The translations under genes and the position numbers were made by a program. From contig NZ_BAFC01000087.1 of NCBI RefSeq assembly GCF_000248055.1, forward strand, positions 33,131 to 97,130: a stretch of 64,000 nucleotides of DNA, given 5' to 3'. Below, one piece after another: positions 26,538-35,103 of this stretch. The stretch's first letter is position 1. Each line of letters begins with the position of its first letter. The stretch is from Gordonia sputi NBRC 100414. Its GTDB lineage: Bacteria > Actinomycetota > Actinomycetes > Mycobacteriales > Mycobacteriaceae. The notes beneath the pieces are model-generated. The model was not told where the DNA came from and did not search any database. It worked only from the letters and a program-made list of their open reading frames with translations.

Positions 26538-28034
26538 ATGCCGACATCCTCCACTGCTGAATCAACGGGCGAATCGCTGACGTCGACGTACCCGCTGGTC
26601 GCCGACGAGTCGCCGGTGCGCGGCCTGACTCGTCGTCAGCTTCCCTTCATACCCGTTTTCGCTCAGTCGGTCGCGGCCATCGCGCCCGCCGGGACATCGG
26701 CGGTGACGCCGTTGTTCGTGATCGCCGCGATGAGCGGTGCAGGCGGTGTCATCTCGTTCGCCGTCGCGATGGTCGTCGTCATGATGATCTCGGCGTGCGT
26801 GCGGCCGATGGCGCAACGACTCGCCGTCGTCGGCGGCCTCTACTCCTACGTGGCGCAGGGATTCGGTCCGCGTGTGGCGCTGCCAACGGCGTGGTCGGCG
26901 GTCGTCGGTTACGGCTCGGTGAGCATGGCGGGACTCCTCGCAGTTGGCTTGTACCTCAACCACATTGCCGTCAGCATCGGGGTGTCGACGTCGGTGTGGC
27001 TGCCGATTGTCTGTGTGATCATCGTCGTGGCCGCCCTCGTCATGACCGTGCTGATGGTTCGCGGGATCAAGGTCTCTGCGACCGCCACACTCGCGATCGA
27101 GGTCGTCGCCGTTGTCATCCTGGTCGGCCTCATGGTGTGGCTCGGGATCACGCATCATTCGGCGGACTGGTCGAAGGTGTTCGCACCGCAGGTCGACGTC
27201 GGGTCGATGGGTCTGATGATCGTGGTCGCGGTCAGCGCGTTCGTCGGATTCGAGAGTGCGACGACGCTGTCGGCCGAGGCGCGTCGACCCTTCCGCAGCG
27301 TTCCGCGCACCCTGCGCTGGACACCGATCGCCGCGGGTGTCATCTATCTGCTCGCGGTGACCACGCAGTCGCTCGCGATGTTCGACGCCCCGGCGGGTGT
27401 ACGGGAGAGTTCCACACCCCTGGCCGCCCTGTTCCTCTCCGACGGCACCCGCGTTACAGCGGTCATCCTCGACATCGGGATCGCGACGTCGTTCTTCGCA
27501 TGCGCTCTGGCCTCGGTCAACGCCCTCGTGCGCGTGCTGTTCACGCTGGGGCGCGAGCGTGTGGTTCCCGAGGCGTTCGGCCGCACTCATCGTCGCTTTC
27601 ACACGCCTGCCCTCGCGACGGTCTGGGCGATGGCGATCGTGACGCTCGGACCGCTCGTGTTCCTCTGGTGCGGCGGCAATCCGCAGGACGGCATCCGCGA
27701 CTTTTTGACGCTCAGCGCGCTGGGCTACATGGGCAGTTACCTGACCGCGTGTCTCGCCTCTCCTGTGCTGCTCGGCCGAATCGGGGAACCCAGCAGGCGC
27801 ATCATGATGCTCGGTGTGATCACGGCGGTCATCCTCGGCGTGTTGTTGGTGACTGCCTTCGGCACCGGCATCGGACACGGTCGGGTTCTCGGCGTCGTCT
27901 ACGTCGCGTCGATGGTCGTGGTGACGGCGCTCGTGCTGTTCGTCGCACGGCGCAGTCCTCGACTGCTCGCCGGTGTCGGTGTCTTCGATGCGACCACGAG
28001 CGCCGACATTCTCACCACGGCGACGCTGCGGTGA
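26538..28034 (+). CDS. APC-family amino acid/amine permease
   Basis: 498 residues from ATG 26538, following an AGAGGG site (an upstream ATG 26499 is possible). Twelve predicted helices; the first begins PFIPVFAQSVAAIAPAGTSAVTP, with the APC consensus Gly/Ser-rich first helix, and a later FVGFESATTLSAEARRPFRSVP is the conserved cytoplasmic loop after helix 6. It is divergent from the eut operon and precedes an IclR regulator by 43 bases. It may take up ethanolamine or a related amine. Confidence 0.8.
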   Translation: MPTSSTAESTGESLTSTYPLVADESPVRGLTRRQLPFIPVFAQSVAAIAPAGTSAVTPLFVIAAMSGAGGVISFAVAMVVVMMISACVRPMAQRLAVVGGLYSYVAQGFGPRVALPTAWSAVVGYGSVSMAGLLAVGLYLNHIAVSIGVSTSVWLPIVCVIIVVAALVMTVLMVRGIKVSATATLAIEVVAVVILVGLMVWLGITHHSADWSKVFAPQVDVGSMGLMIVVAVSAFVGFESATTLSAEARRPFRSVPRTLRWTPIAAGVIYLLAVTTQSLAMFDAPAGVRESSTPLAALFLSDGTRVTAVILDIGIATSFFACALASVNALVRVLFTLGRERVVPEAFGRTHRRFHTPALATVWAMAIVTLGPLVFLWCGGNPQDGIRDFLTLSALGYMGSYLTACLASPVLLGRIGEPSRRIMMLGVITAVILGVLLVTAFGTGIGHGRVLGVVYVASMVVVTALVLFVARRSPRLLAGVGVFDATTSADILTTATLR

Positions 28035-28077
28035 GCAGGGGAGGGAGTCGGTCGTCGAACCGGGGTGAGGGGGCGAG

Positions 28078-28815
28078 ATGGCGATAGGTCGTGCGCCGAA
28101 ATCGGATTCGGTGGTGCGCGCGCTGCAGATCATCGAGACTGTCGCAGACCTCGGCATAGGTACAACGGCCCGCGACATCGCAGAGCGCCTCGACCTCCCG
28201 TCCGCGAGCACCTACCGCCTGCTCAACAGTCTCGTCGCCGACGAGTTCCTGGTGCGGACAGCCGATTTGCGTGGTTTCGCGATCGGCACCCGTCTCGCCT
28301 CCTTCGTCGACGGGGTCGCCACGCCTCCGGTCCCGGCGCGCGCGGCCGAGCGCCTCGACGACTTCCGGGGCTCGGTACGCTTCGCCGTCCATCTGCTCTA
28401 CTTCAGGCCCGCCTCGGTGCGCGTCCTCGACGCCGACCCCGACCATCCGCTCGACGGCGTCGGCGAGCTCATGCGGTATCTCCACGCGTCGGCCGCGGGC
28501 AAGCTCCTGCTGGCCTCGCTGTCGCAGTGGCGTGACGTGCTGGAGCTGCCGCTCGTCCCCGTCACACCTGCAACGATCATCGATCCTGCCCGACTCGAAG
28601 AGCAGATCGTCGAGATACGACGCACCGACGTCGCGGTCGACGACGGTGAACTGGTGGTGCACCACGCCCATCTCGCCGTGCCGATCTACGACGTCGACGG
28701 TGCGGTCCGCGGTGCGGTGATGATCGGCGGGGTGTCGAGCAGACTCGAGGCGATCTGCTCACTCACCGACGCCGCGCGCGGGCTGGCGAACGCAGTTGGG
28801 CCGCTGCTGTTCTGA
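28078..28815 (+). CDS. IclR family transcriptional regulator
   Basis: 245 residues. The winged helix is at about 12-70 (SVVRALQIIETVADLG, ARDIAERLDLPSASTYRLLNSLV), and the ligand-binding domain follows, with the usual MRYLHASAAGKLLLA block and the C-terminal AVPIYDVDGAVRGAVMIGG. The AT-free gap to the upstream permease suggests co-transcription. It may regulate the divergent eut operon and permease, since IclR proteins bind dyads of the kind seen at 26441-26467. Confidence 0.85.
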   Translation: MAIGRAPKSDSVVRALQIIETVADLGIGTTARDIAERLDLPSASTYRLLNSLVADEFLVRTADLRGFAIGTRLASFVDGVATPPVPARAAERLDDFRGSVRFAVHLLYFRPASVRVLDADPDHPLDGVGELMRYLHASAAGKLLLASLSQWRDVLELPLVPVTPATIIDPARLEEQIVEIRRTDVAVDDGELVVHHAHLAVPIYDVDGAVRGAVMIGGVSSRLEAICSLTDAARGLANAVGPLLF

Positions 28816-28819
28816 GCGG

Positions 28820-29194
28820 TCAGAGGATCTCGTCGAGCTTGTCGAGTGGGCGAGCGAGGCGAGTTCCCTTGTCGGTCACCACAAACGGACGTTCGACGAG
28901 TATCGGATGCGCCACCATCTCGTCGAGCAGTTTCTCGTCCGACGCGGCGTCGAGGTCGAGTTCCTTGTAGAGCGCCTCGCGCTTACGTGCGGCCTGGCGA
29001 ACCGTGACGCCGGCATCGGCGAAGAGCTTCTCGAGTTGCTCGCGGGTGTACGGCTCGTCGACGTACTTCACGATCGTCGGCTCGACACCCTCGTCGCGGA
29101 GGCGCTGTAGGGCTTTGCGGGAGGTCGAGCACTTCGGGTTGTGGTAGATCGTCGCGGTCTCGGTGTTGCCAGTCGCCTCGCGCCCAGTGTTCAT
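28820..29194 (-). CDS. ArsC/YffB-type arsenate reductase-like protein
   Basis: 124 residues. The glutaredoxin-like ArsC fold shows the essential Cys22 in HNPKCSTSRKAL, an acidic YVDEPYTREQL segment, and HPILVERPFVV, which contains the conserved Arg. Length is typical. ArsC proteins reduce arsenate with glutaredoxin, whereas YffB-type relatives have no settled role. The genes next to it (an MFS transporter and prs) are not arsenic genes, so an arsenic role is not assured. Convergent with the IclR gene, five bases away. Confidence 0.8.
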   Translation of the reverse strand: MNTGREATGNTETATIYHNPKCSTSRKALQRLRDEGVEPTIVKYVDEPYTREQLEKLFADAGVTVRQAARKREALYKELDLDAASDEKLLDEMVAHPILVERPFVVTDKGTRLARPLDKLDEIL

Positions 29195-29204
29195 GGCGGC
29201 AACC

Positions 29205-30404
29205 TTACCCAGGCACTGCGGCCGGATCGTCGGGGCTCACGCGCGTGGGGAGGGTGAGTGCGACGGCAAGCGCGACCGTCGCGCACACGGCTCCCACGAT
29301 GACGGGTGCGAGCGCGCCGCCGCGCTCGATCGCGAGGGCACCGAGCAGAGCTCCGACACCGATCGAGAAATTGAACGTCGTGGAGTACAGCGTCGTCGCC
29401 GATTCCCGGTAGGCGGGCGCGACGCGGAACACCGTCGTCTGCAGGCCGATCGGGGCGGCGGCGTATCCGGCGGCCCAGACGAGGAGTCCGACGAGAGCCG
29501 CGGGAAGCCACAGACTCGCGACGGGCGTGAGTATCAGTGCACCCGCGAGGACTGCGATGATCGCCGCCAGCGACCACCGCACCGACTGCGTCCGGGTCAG
29601 GAACGCCCCGGCCGTGAAGTTGCCCGCGACCCCTGCCACGCCCATCACCAGCAGGACGACGCCGACCAGGTCGGCGTCGATTCCAATGATCTCCACGATG
29701 AACGGTGTGACGTAGGTGTAGGCGGCGTAGGCGCCGGTGATCAGCAGCGCGGTCACGATGAGGGTCGTTCGGAGATTGCGCATCCGCAGCAAGCGGGGGA
29801 GTCCGCGAAGCCCGATCGTCTCGCTGTCGCCGGGCACCGATCTCAGCAGTACGGCCAGGGCGGTCAGGGTCACCGCGCTCAATCCGGCGAGTGTCCAGTA
29901 CGCGGCCCGCCAGCCGAACGCCTGCCCGATCACAGTGCCGACGGGCATGCCGAGCACCGACGCCAGCGACACCCCTGAGAACGCGATCGTGGTTGCGCGG
30001 ACGGCAGCGTTCGGCGGCACCAGACGCACCGCGGTTGCGGCGACGATCGCCCACATCAACCCGAGGGCGACGCCGATCGCCATGCGGACCGCCACCAGCA
30101 TCGTGTAATTCACGGCGAGTGCGGTGAGCGTGTTCCCGACGACGAAGGCGGCCATCACCGCGAGCAGGATCGGGCGACGGTCGAGGCGTCGTGTCGCCGT
30201 GGAGAGGGTGGGTGCACTGATCGCGGCCACGAACGCGAAGAACGTGACCGTGAGGCCGATGGTGCCCTCGGAGACGTCGAGGTCGGTGGCCATCGGACGG
30301 AGTAATCCAATGGGCATGATCTCGGTGGTGGTGATGGTGAACACACCGAGCCCAAGCGACACCACCGCCGCCCAATCGCGTCGGGCGGCGGTGGTCGTCA
30401 ACAT
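29205..30404 (-). CDS. MFS transporter (DHA1/AraJ-like)
   Basis: 399 residues, 12 predicted helices. It has the MFS motif-A-like loop RRLDRRPILL between helices 2 and 3, and GMPVGTVIGQAFGWRAAYW in helix 5, typical of sugar-efflux or drug-efflux DHA1 members. The ATG at 30404 directly follows prs; the 25 bases between contain one degenerate TTGATCGAGC-type repeat. Substrate unknown. Confidence 0.8.
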   Translation of the reverse strand: MLTTTAARRDWAAVVSLGLGVFTITTTEIMPIGLLRPMATDLDVSEGTIGLTVTFFAFVAAISAPTLSTATRRLDRRPILLAVMAAFVVGNTLTALAVNYTMLVAVRMAIGVALGLMWAIVAATAVRLVPPNAAVRATTIAFSGVSLASVLGMPVGTVIGQAFGWRAAYWTLAGLSAVTLTALAVLLRSVPGDSETIGLRGLPRLLRMRNLRTTLIVTALLITGAYAAYTYVTPFIVEIIGIDADLVGVVLLVMGVAGVAGNFTAGAFLTRTQSVRWSLAAIIAVLAGALILTPVASLWLPAALVGLLVWAAGYAAAPIGLQTTVFRVAPAYRESATTLYSTTFNFSIGVGALLGALAIERGGALAPVIVGAVCATVALAVALTLPTRVSPDDPAAVPG

Positions 30405-30429
30405 GGTTCGTTGATCGAGCTGGTCGAGA

Positions 30430-31407
30430 TCAGGCGTTGCCGTCGAAAAGGCTTGTCACCGAACCGTGTTCGAACACCTCGCGGATGGTCTGTGCCAGCA
30501 GCGGGGCGATCGAGATCACGGTCAGCTTGTCGAAGCGCTTCTCCTGCGGGATCGGGAGCGTGTCGGTCACGATGACCTCGTCGGCCTCGGAGTTGGCGAG
30601 GCGCTCGGCGGCCGGATCGGAGAAGACCGCGTGCGTCGTGGCGATGATGACGTCGCCCGCGCCCGCTTCCTTCAGCTTCGAGACCGCGCCGACGATGGTG
30701 CCGCCGGTGTCGATCATGTCGTCGATGACCACGCAGGTGCGGCCTTCGACCTCACCGACGACGCGGTGCGCGACGATCTGGTTGGCGACCATCGGGTCAC
30801 GGGTCTTGTGGATGAACGCGACCGGCGCGCCGCCGAGTGCGTCCGACCACTTCTCGGCCACGCGCACACGACCCGAATCCGGCGAGACGACGACGAGGTT
30901 CTCGATGCCGTACTTGCCGCGGACGTAGTCGGAAAGCTGTCCCTGAGCGTGCATGTGGTCGACGGGGCCGTCGAAGAAGCCCTGGATCTGATCGGTGTGG
31001 AGGTCGACCGAGATGATGCGGTCGGCGCCTGCGGTCTTCATCAGGTCGGCGATGAGGCGGGCCGAGATCGGTTCACGGCCGCGGGCCTTCTTGTCCTGAC
31101 GTGCGTACGGGTAGAAAGGCAGGATCACGCTGATGCGCTTGGCCGAGCCACGCTTGAGCGCGTCGATCATGATCAGCGCCTCCATCACCCACTCGTTGAG
31201 CGGGGCGGGGCAGCTCTGGATCACGAACGCATCCGAACCGCGCACCGACTCCTCGTAGCGAACGAAGATCTCGCCGTTGGCGAAGTTCCGCGCGGTCTGC
31301 GGTGTCAGCTTGATGCCGAGTTCGTCGGCGACAGCCTGCGCGAGGTCGGGGTGTGCACGCCCCGAGAACAGCATCAGGTTCTTCTGGTTGTCGGTGGTCC
31401 AGGTCAT
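30430..31407 (-). CDS. prs: Ribose-phosphate pyrophosphokinase
   Basis: 325 residues with full class I PRPP synthase sequence: FSGRAHPDLAQAVADELG at the start, the ATP loop YPYARQDKK, the VSPDSGRVRVAEKW block, and the ribose-phosphate loop VVIDDMIDTGGTI. It makes PRPP for nucleotide, His and Trp synthesis and, in mycolic-acid bacteria, for arabinogalactan precursors. It follows glmU by 57 bases, as in other actinobacteria. Stop at 30430. Confidence 0.97.
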   Translation of the reverse strand: MTWTTDNQKNLMLFSGRAHPDLAQAVADELGIKLTPQTARNFANGEIFVRYEESVRGSDAFVIQSCPAPLNEWVMEALIMIDALKRGSAKRISVILPFYPYARQDKKARGREPISARLIADLMKTAGADRIISVDLHTDQIQGFFDGPVDHMHAQGQLSDYVRGKYGIENLVVVSPDSGRVRVAEKWSDALGGAPVAFIHKTRDPMVANQIVAHRVVGEVEGRTCVVIDDMIDTGGTIVGAVSKLKEAGAGDVIIATTHAVFSDPAAERLANSEADEVIVTDTLPIPQEKRFDKLTVISIAPLLAQTIREVFEHGSVTSLFDGNA

Positions 31408-31464
31408 GGAAACTCTTCTACTCGATCGTCGGCCGGTGGGTGGCTCTGCCAGCGGGTCACGTGG

Positions 31465-32940
31465 CTAGGAGCCGGGCTGTTCGGGCTGAGTATCGGCCGC
31501 GCCTGCCTCGATCGCTGCGCGTGCGGCAGCCGTATCGGGGCGTTTGCGGGGTACCCAACCGTCGATGTTGCGTTGTGGACCCGACGAGACCGCGAGGGCG
31601 CCGGGCGGGACATCGTCCCGAATGACCGTACCTGCCCCGGTATACGCGCCGTCACCGACCTGCACCGGAGCGACGAACATGTTGTCCGATCCGGTCCGGC
31701 AATGCGACCCGATCACCGTTTGATGCTTGTTCACCCCGTCGTAGTTGACAAAGACGCTCGACGCCCCGATGTTCGACTCCTCGCCGATCGTCGCGTCGCC
31801 GACGTAGGTGAGGTGCGGAACCTTGCTACCTGCGCCGATGGTGGCTTTCTTGGTCTCGACGAAGGTGCCGATCTTGCCGCGCTCACCCAACTCGGTACCC
31901 GGCCGCAGGAAGGCGAACGGGCCGACGGATGCGTCGTCGGAGATCACCGAGTCGGAGCCGTGCGTGCGGATCACCGACGCCCCCCGGCCGATCGTCACGT
32001 CGGTGAGCGTGGTGTCGGGGCCGACGACGGCATCTTCGGCGATACGGGTGGCACCGTGCAGTTGGGTGCCCGGCTCGATGCGTACGTCGCGCTCGATGTG
32101 TACGTCGACGTCGATCCACGTCGAGCCCGGATCGACGACGGTGACGCCCGCGAGTTGGTGGCGACGGATGGTCTTGGCGTTGAGCGCGGCGCCCAGCGCG
32201 GACAGTTGCGCGCGGTCGTTGCAGCCCGCGACGACCAGCGGATCGTCGACGACATGCGCCCGGACGGTCTTGCCCGCCGTGCGCGCGATCTCGATGACGT
32301 CCGTCAGATAGAACTCGCCCTGTGCGTTGTCCGTGGAGAGTTGTTGCAGCGCCGAGCGCAGTGCCTGCGCGTCGAAGGCGTAGATGCCCGCGTTGACCTC
32401 GGTGATCGCGCGCTGAGCGTCGCTCGCGTCCTTTTCTTCGACGATGGCCTGCACCGAGCCGTCGTTGGTCCGGATGATCCGGCCGTATCCGGTCGCCTCG
32501 TCGGCGATGAAGCCGGTGAGCGTGACGGCGGCGCCGTCTCCCGCGGTGTGTGTGGCGACGAGGGCCTCGATCGTCTGGCCGTCGAGGAGTGGGATGTCGG
32601 CGGCGGTGACGATCACCGTTCCGGTGAAGTCGTCGGGGAGTGCGGTCAGACCCGCGCGCGCTGCGTCGCCGGTTCCTGCGGGCGAATCCTGAACGGCCAC
32701 AACGATATCGGTGCCGAGCTCATCGGCGATCTCGTTGACGGCCGCCGTGACGCGTTCGCGCTCGTGGCCGACGACGGCGACGAGTTGATCGGGGGATGCC
32801 GCTGCTGCGCCATGCAGCACATGGCCGACGAGCGAGCGTCCACCGATGGTGTGCAGGATCTTGGGCGTCTTGGATTTCATCCGAGTGCCCGCGCCCGCGG
32901 CGAGGACGATCACGGCTGTCGCGGCTGACTTCTCTGTCAT
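31465..32940 (-). CDS. glmU: Bifunctional GlmU (glucosamine-1-phosphate acetyltransferase / UDP-GlcNAc pyrophosphorylase)
   Basis: 491 residues from ATG 32940, directly after GGAGGTGGAC. The pyrophosphorylase domain starts with [15 protein letters not shown]; the C-terminal half is a left-handed beta helix of hexapeptide repeats ending in the acetyltransferase tail. Peptidoglycan precursor synthesis. The C-terminus has the extra Ala/Pro-rich tail seen in actinobacterial GlmU. Upstream (32941-33153) no gene is seen. Confidence 0.97.
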   Translation of the reverse strand: MTEKSAATAVIVLAAGAGTRMKSKTPKILHTIGGRSLVGHVLHGAAAASPDQLVAVVGHERERVTAAVNEIADELGTDIVVAVQDSPAGTGDAARAGLTALPDDFTGTVIVTAADIPLLDGQTIEALVATHTAGDGAAVTLTGFIADEATGYGRIIRTNDGSVQAIVEEKDASDAQRAITEVNAGIYAFDAQALRSALQQLSTDNAQGEFYLTDVIEIARTAGKTVRAHVVDDPLVVAGCNDRAQLSALGAALNAKTIRRHQLAGVTVVDPGSTWIDVDVHIERDVRIEPGTQLHGATRIAEDAVVGPDTTLTDVTIGRGASVIRTHGSDSVISDDASVGPFAFLRPGTELGERGKIGTFVETKKATIGAGSKVPHLTYVGDATIGEESNIGASSVFVNYDGVNKHQTVIGSHCRTGSDNMFVAPVQVGDGAYTGAGTVIRDDVPPGALAVSSGPQRNIDGWVPRKRPDTAAARAAIEAGAADTQPEQPGS

Positions 32941-33153
32941 GTCCACCTCCGGGATTCGACGACTGCGCGCCGCGCGCACCGAGTGACGGCGTCGGGCGTG
33001 GCGACGGACCGATACTACTGACTCATCTACGGCGTAGAAGCGTCAGTGCAGGTAGTGGCCGGGGTGCAGGTGGTGACGGCGGCGCGAACCGCGACTGATA
33101 GAACCGAAGGGACGCACGTCACAGGAGACGTACACGCAACGGAGGAGTTCGCA

Positions 33154-33909
33154 ATGAGCGCTCAGAAGACAGCAATCGTGACCGGATCGGGTCGGGGCAT
33201 CGGCGCGGCAGTGGCCAAGCGCCTCGCCGACGACGGTCTGGCCGTCGCCGTTCTCGACATCACCGAGGAGGCCGCAGCCGACACCGCCAAGGCGATCACC
33301 GACGCCGGTGGCAAGGCGATCGCCGTCGGCGCAGACGTATCCGACGAAGCATCGGTCAACGCGGCCGTCGAGAAGGTCGCCGCCGAGCTCGGCGCGCCGA
33401 CCGTGCTGGTGAACAACGCGGGCATCCTGCGCGACAACCTGCTGTTCAAGATGAGCGTCGACGACTGGGACGCCGTCATGGGCGTGCACCTGCGCGGCGC
33501 CTTCCTGATGAGCCGCGCATGCCAGAAGTACATGGTCGACGCCGGCTGGGGCCGCATCGTGAACCTGTCGTCGACTTCCGCATTGGGCAACCGCGGCCAG
33601 GCCAACTACTCCGCAGCCAAGGCCGGCATGCAGGGCTTCACCAAGACGCTGGCGATCGAGCTGGGCAAGTTCGGCGTGACCGCCAACGCGATCGCCCCCG
33701 GCTTCATCGAGACCGACATGACCGCCGCCACCGCAGCCCGCGTCGGCATGGACTTCGAGGAGTTCAAGAACCTCAACGCCTCCGCCATCCCCGTCGCCCG
33801 CACCGGCAAGCCCGAGGACATCGCCCACACCGCCTCGTTCTTCGCCTCCGAGGGCGCTGGCTTCGTCTCCGGCCAGGTCATCTACGTCGCCGGCGGCCCG
33901 AAGGACTGA
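33154..33909 (+). CDS. SDR family oxidoreductase (FabG-like 3-oxoacyl-ACP reductase)
   Basis: 251 residues from ATG 33154 after GGAGGAG. NAD(P)-binding TGSGRGIG (residues 10-17), NNAG at 87-90, and the catalytic Ser140, Tyr152 and Lys156 in the YSAAK motif are intact. The APGFIETDM block and length fit FabG-like reductases. Whether it serves fatty acid synthesis or another hydroxyacyl substrate is open. The nearest neighbours are glmU and the tRNA-Gln. Confidence 0.85.
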   Translation: MSAQKTAIVTGSGRGIGAAVAKRLADDGLAVAVLDITEEAAADTAKAITDAGGKAIAVGADVSDEASVNAAVEKVAAELGAPTVLVNNAGILRDNLLFKMSVDDWDAVMGVHLRGAFLMSRACQKYMVDAGWGRIVNLSSTSALGNRGQANYSAAKAGMQGFTKTLAIELGKFGVTANAIAPGFIETDMTAATAARVGMDFEEFKNLNASAIPVARTGKPEDIAHTASFFASEGAGFVSGQVIYVAGGPKD

Positions 33910-33924
33910 TCCCCGCCGCCCGCC

Positions 33925-34215
33925 GCCGCTCGAGCTGACCACCGCTGGTCGAGCTTGTCGAGACCACCCCGCCGGTCGAGCGCACGTTCCGCTGGTCGAG
34001 CTGACCGCTGCTGGTCGAGCTGATCACCGCTGGTCGAGCTTGTCGAGACCACCCCGCTCGGCAGATGTGTGTCGTTTGTGAGGATGTGGGTGCTGCAGCA
34101 CCCACATCTTTACGTTCGACACACATTTAGGCCGGCCGGCTCCGCTGGCCGAGAGCCCCGCGGTCGCGTGCACTCCGCTGGTCGAGCTTGTCGAGACCAC
34201 CCCGCCCAGCTCGAC
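33925..34215. repeat. Intergenic cluster of GCTGGTCGAGC / TTGTCGAGACCACC repeats
   Basis: This stretch, between the FabG-like gene and tRNA-Gln, contains at least seven copies of GCTGGTCGAGC, several extended to TTGTCGAGACCACCCCGC. Most copies are on the plus strand, and a palindromic element interrupts them. No gene is present. Confidence 0.8.
34064..34126. repeat. 63-bp palindromic element, copy 2
   Basis: Core arms GATGTGGGTGCTG and its complement are centred on CTGCAG at 34093-34098. Outer arms ATGTGTGTCG (34064-34073) and CGACACACAT (34117-34126) are an exact 10-bp inverted repeat. TAGGCC follows, as at copy 1 (7339-7398). The two copies share order and symmetry but differ in the linker between outer and inner arms. 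Confidence 0.75.
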
Positions 34216-34268
34216 GCCCCTGTGGCACAATCGTCTGCCGTGCCTGTGGCACACTTCTAGGCGAGTAA

Positions 34269-34340
34269 TCCCCCATGGTGTAATCGGCAACACTTCTGAT
34301 TTTGGTTCAGGCATTCCAGGTTCGAGTCCTGGTGGGGGAG
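34269..34340 (+). tRNA. tRNA-Gln (anticodon UUG)
   Basis: A 72-base cloverleaf: acceptor TCCCCCA pairs with TGGGGGA (34333-34339), followed by discriminator G34340; the T arm is CCAGG-TTCGAGT-CCTGG; the anticodon arm TCTGA-TTTTGGT-TCAGG puts TTG in the loop. The CCA end is not encoded in full (GCAA follows). It marks the left edge of the low-GC region. Confidence 0.93.
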
Positions 34341-34390
34341 CAATGAGAAGACGAGCTCAGGGCTGGTTTCGCTACATCTCCGTGAGCCAC

Positions 34391-34411
34391 GTGTCGACAC
34401 CATGTCGACAC
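34391..34411. repeat. 21-bp dyad next to tRNA-Gln
   Basis: Eight-base arms GTGTCGAC and GTCGACAC with a five-base centre. Its place just past the tRNA gene makes an old recombination site one possible reading; there is no integrase or second tRNA end in the window to confirm it. Confidence 0.5.
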
Positions 34412-35024
34412 GGCACGCGAGGAACCTCGAAATGAACGACCCCGCGACTAGGTTTTCGAGCACCTGAGAGCGGCGGCTTCCAGGTGTTGACCGTTCGCGC
34501 CTGACAGCGGTCGCCGATCCCCTATCGCGACACTGCACCAGACATCCCGACGGAACCAACATGCTAGGTGCCGCTTGCGCAGAGGCGCATCTTCCACGCC
34601 TAAAGTGCGAGCAACGGCCACGACTGTCGGAACTCGAAACTCGGCTTGAAGAACGTAATCTGGCGGCAAAGCAGGGCGGGCGCGATTCGCGCATGCGACA
34701 ACCGTGGGTGCCGCGGAAGCAGGCCGTGCGAGCACGATCCCGATGTCGACGCGCGGCACCCACGAGAGATAGCTCAGGTTGTGGCCGTTCTCACGAGGGG
34801 GAGTGCAGTCTGGTGAATTCCTCAGCGGCGTTGAAGATACAAATCCGCTTCTGCGCCCTGTGTGGTTCGCGCGGACCTGTCAACTATCGCGCGGGCGCTG
34901 ATGGACAGCATCTGTTTGTCCGGTACCTGCCGGGTACTTGGGTGCTCGGTCGTTCTGAATGGTTCCGTGCGCGGTGCCTTCTCAAACCTACTTTGTTAGT
35001 AAAATAACGCGAACTGCAAAGTAT

Positions 35025-35052
35025 TTGGTTCTCCCGATGTATTCTCTATTTA
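35025..35052 (+). promoter_or_regulatory. Possible promoter of the unknown island gene
   Basis: TTGGTT (35025-35030), 16 bases, then TATTTA (35047-35052). Transcription would begin near 35060, downstream of an in-frame GTG at 35056 and upstream of the TTG at 35104 that has an ideal ribosome-binding site. Weak boxes; low confidence. Confidence 0.25.
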
Positions 35053-35103
35053 TCTGTGCACTCCGTGACAGGCCAGATTGTACGTCTAAGCCAAGGAGGA
35101 AAC

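Larger units (their letters stand above)
34341..35103. other. Gene-poor start of the low-GC region downstream of tRNA-Gln
   Basis: No convincing gene. A 21-base perfect dyad, GTGTCGAC-ACCAT-GTCGACAC, lies at 34391-34411, 50 bases past the tRNA. A minus-strand open frame at 34448-34759 has coding-like stretches (VPTVVAVARTLGVEDAPLR) but no recognisable family and could be a decayed gene fragment. From about 34980 on the DNA is strongly AT-rich. Confidence 0.5.

Noticed and set aside
26562..28211. A 549-residue minus-strand open frame antisense to the APC permease
   Set aside because: It is rich in Arg/His/Asp with no hydrophobic or domain pattern, a typical antisense reading of a membrane-protein gene.
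34257..34763. Minus-strand open frame containing the tRNA-Gln complement
   Set aside because: Its C-terminus (LLPHQDSNLECLNQ) is the well-known translation of a tRNA antisense strand, not a gene.
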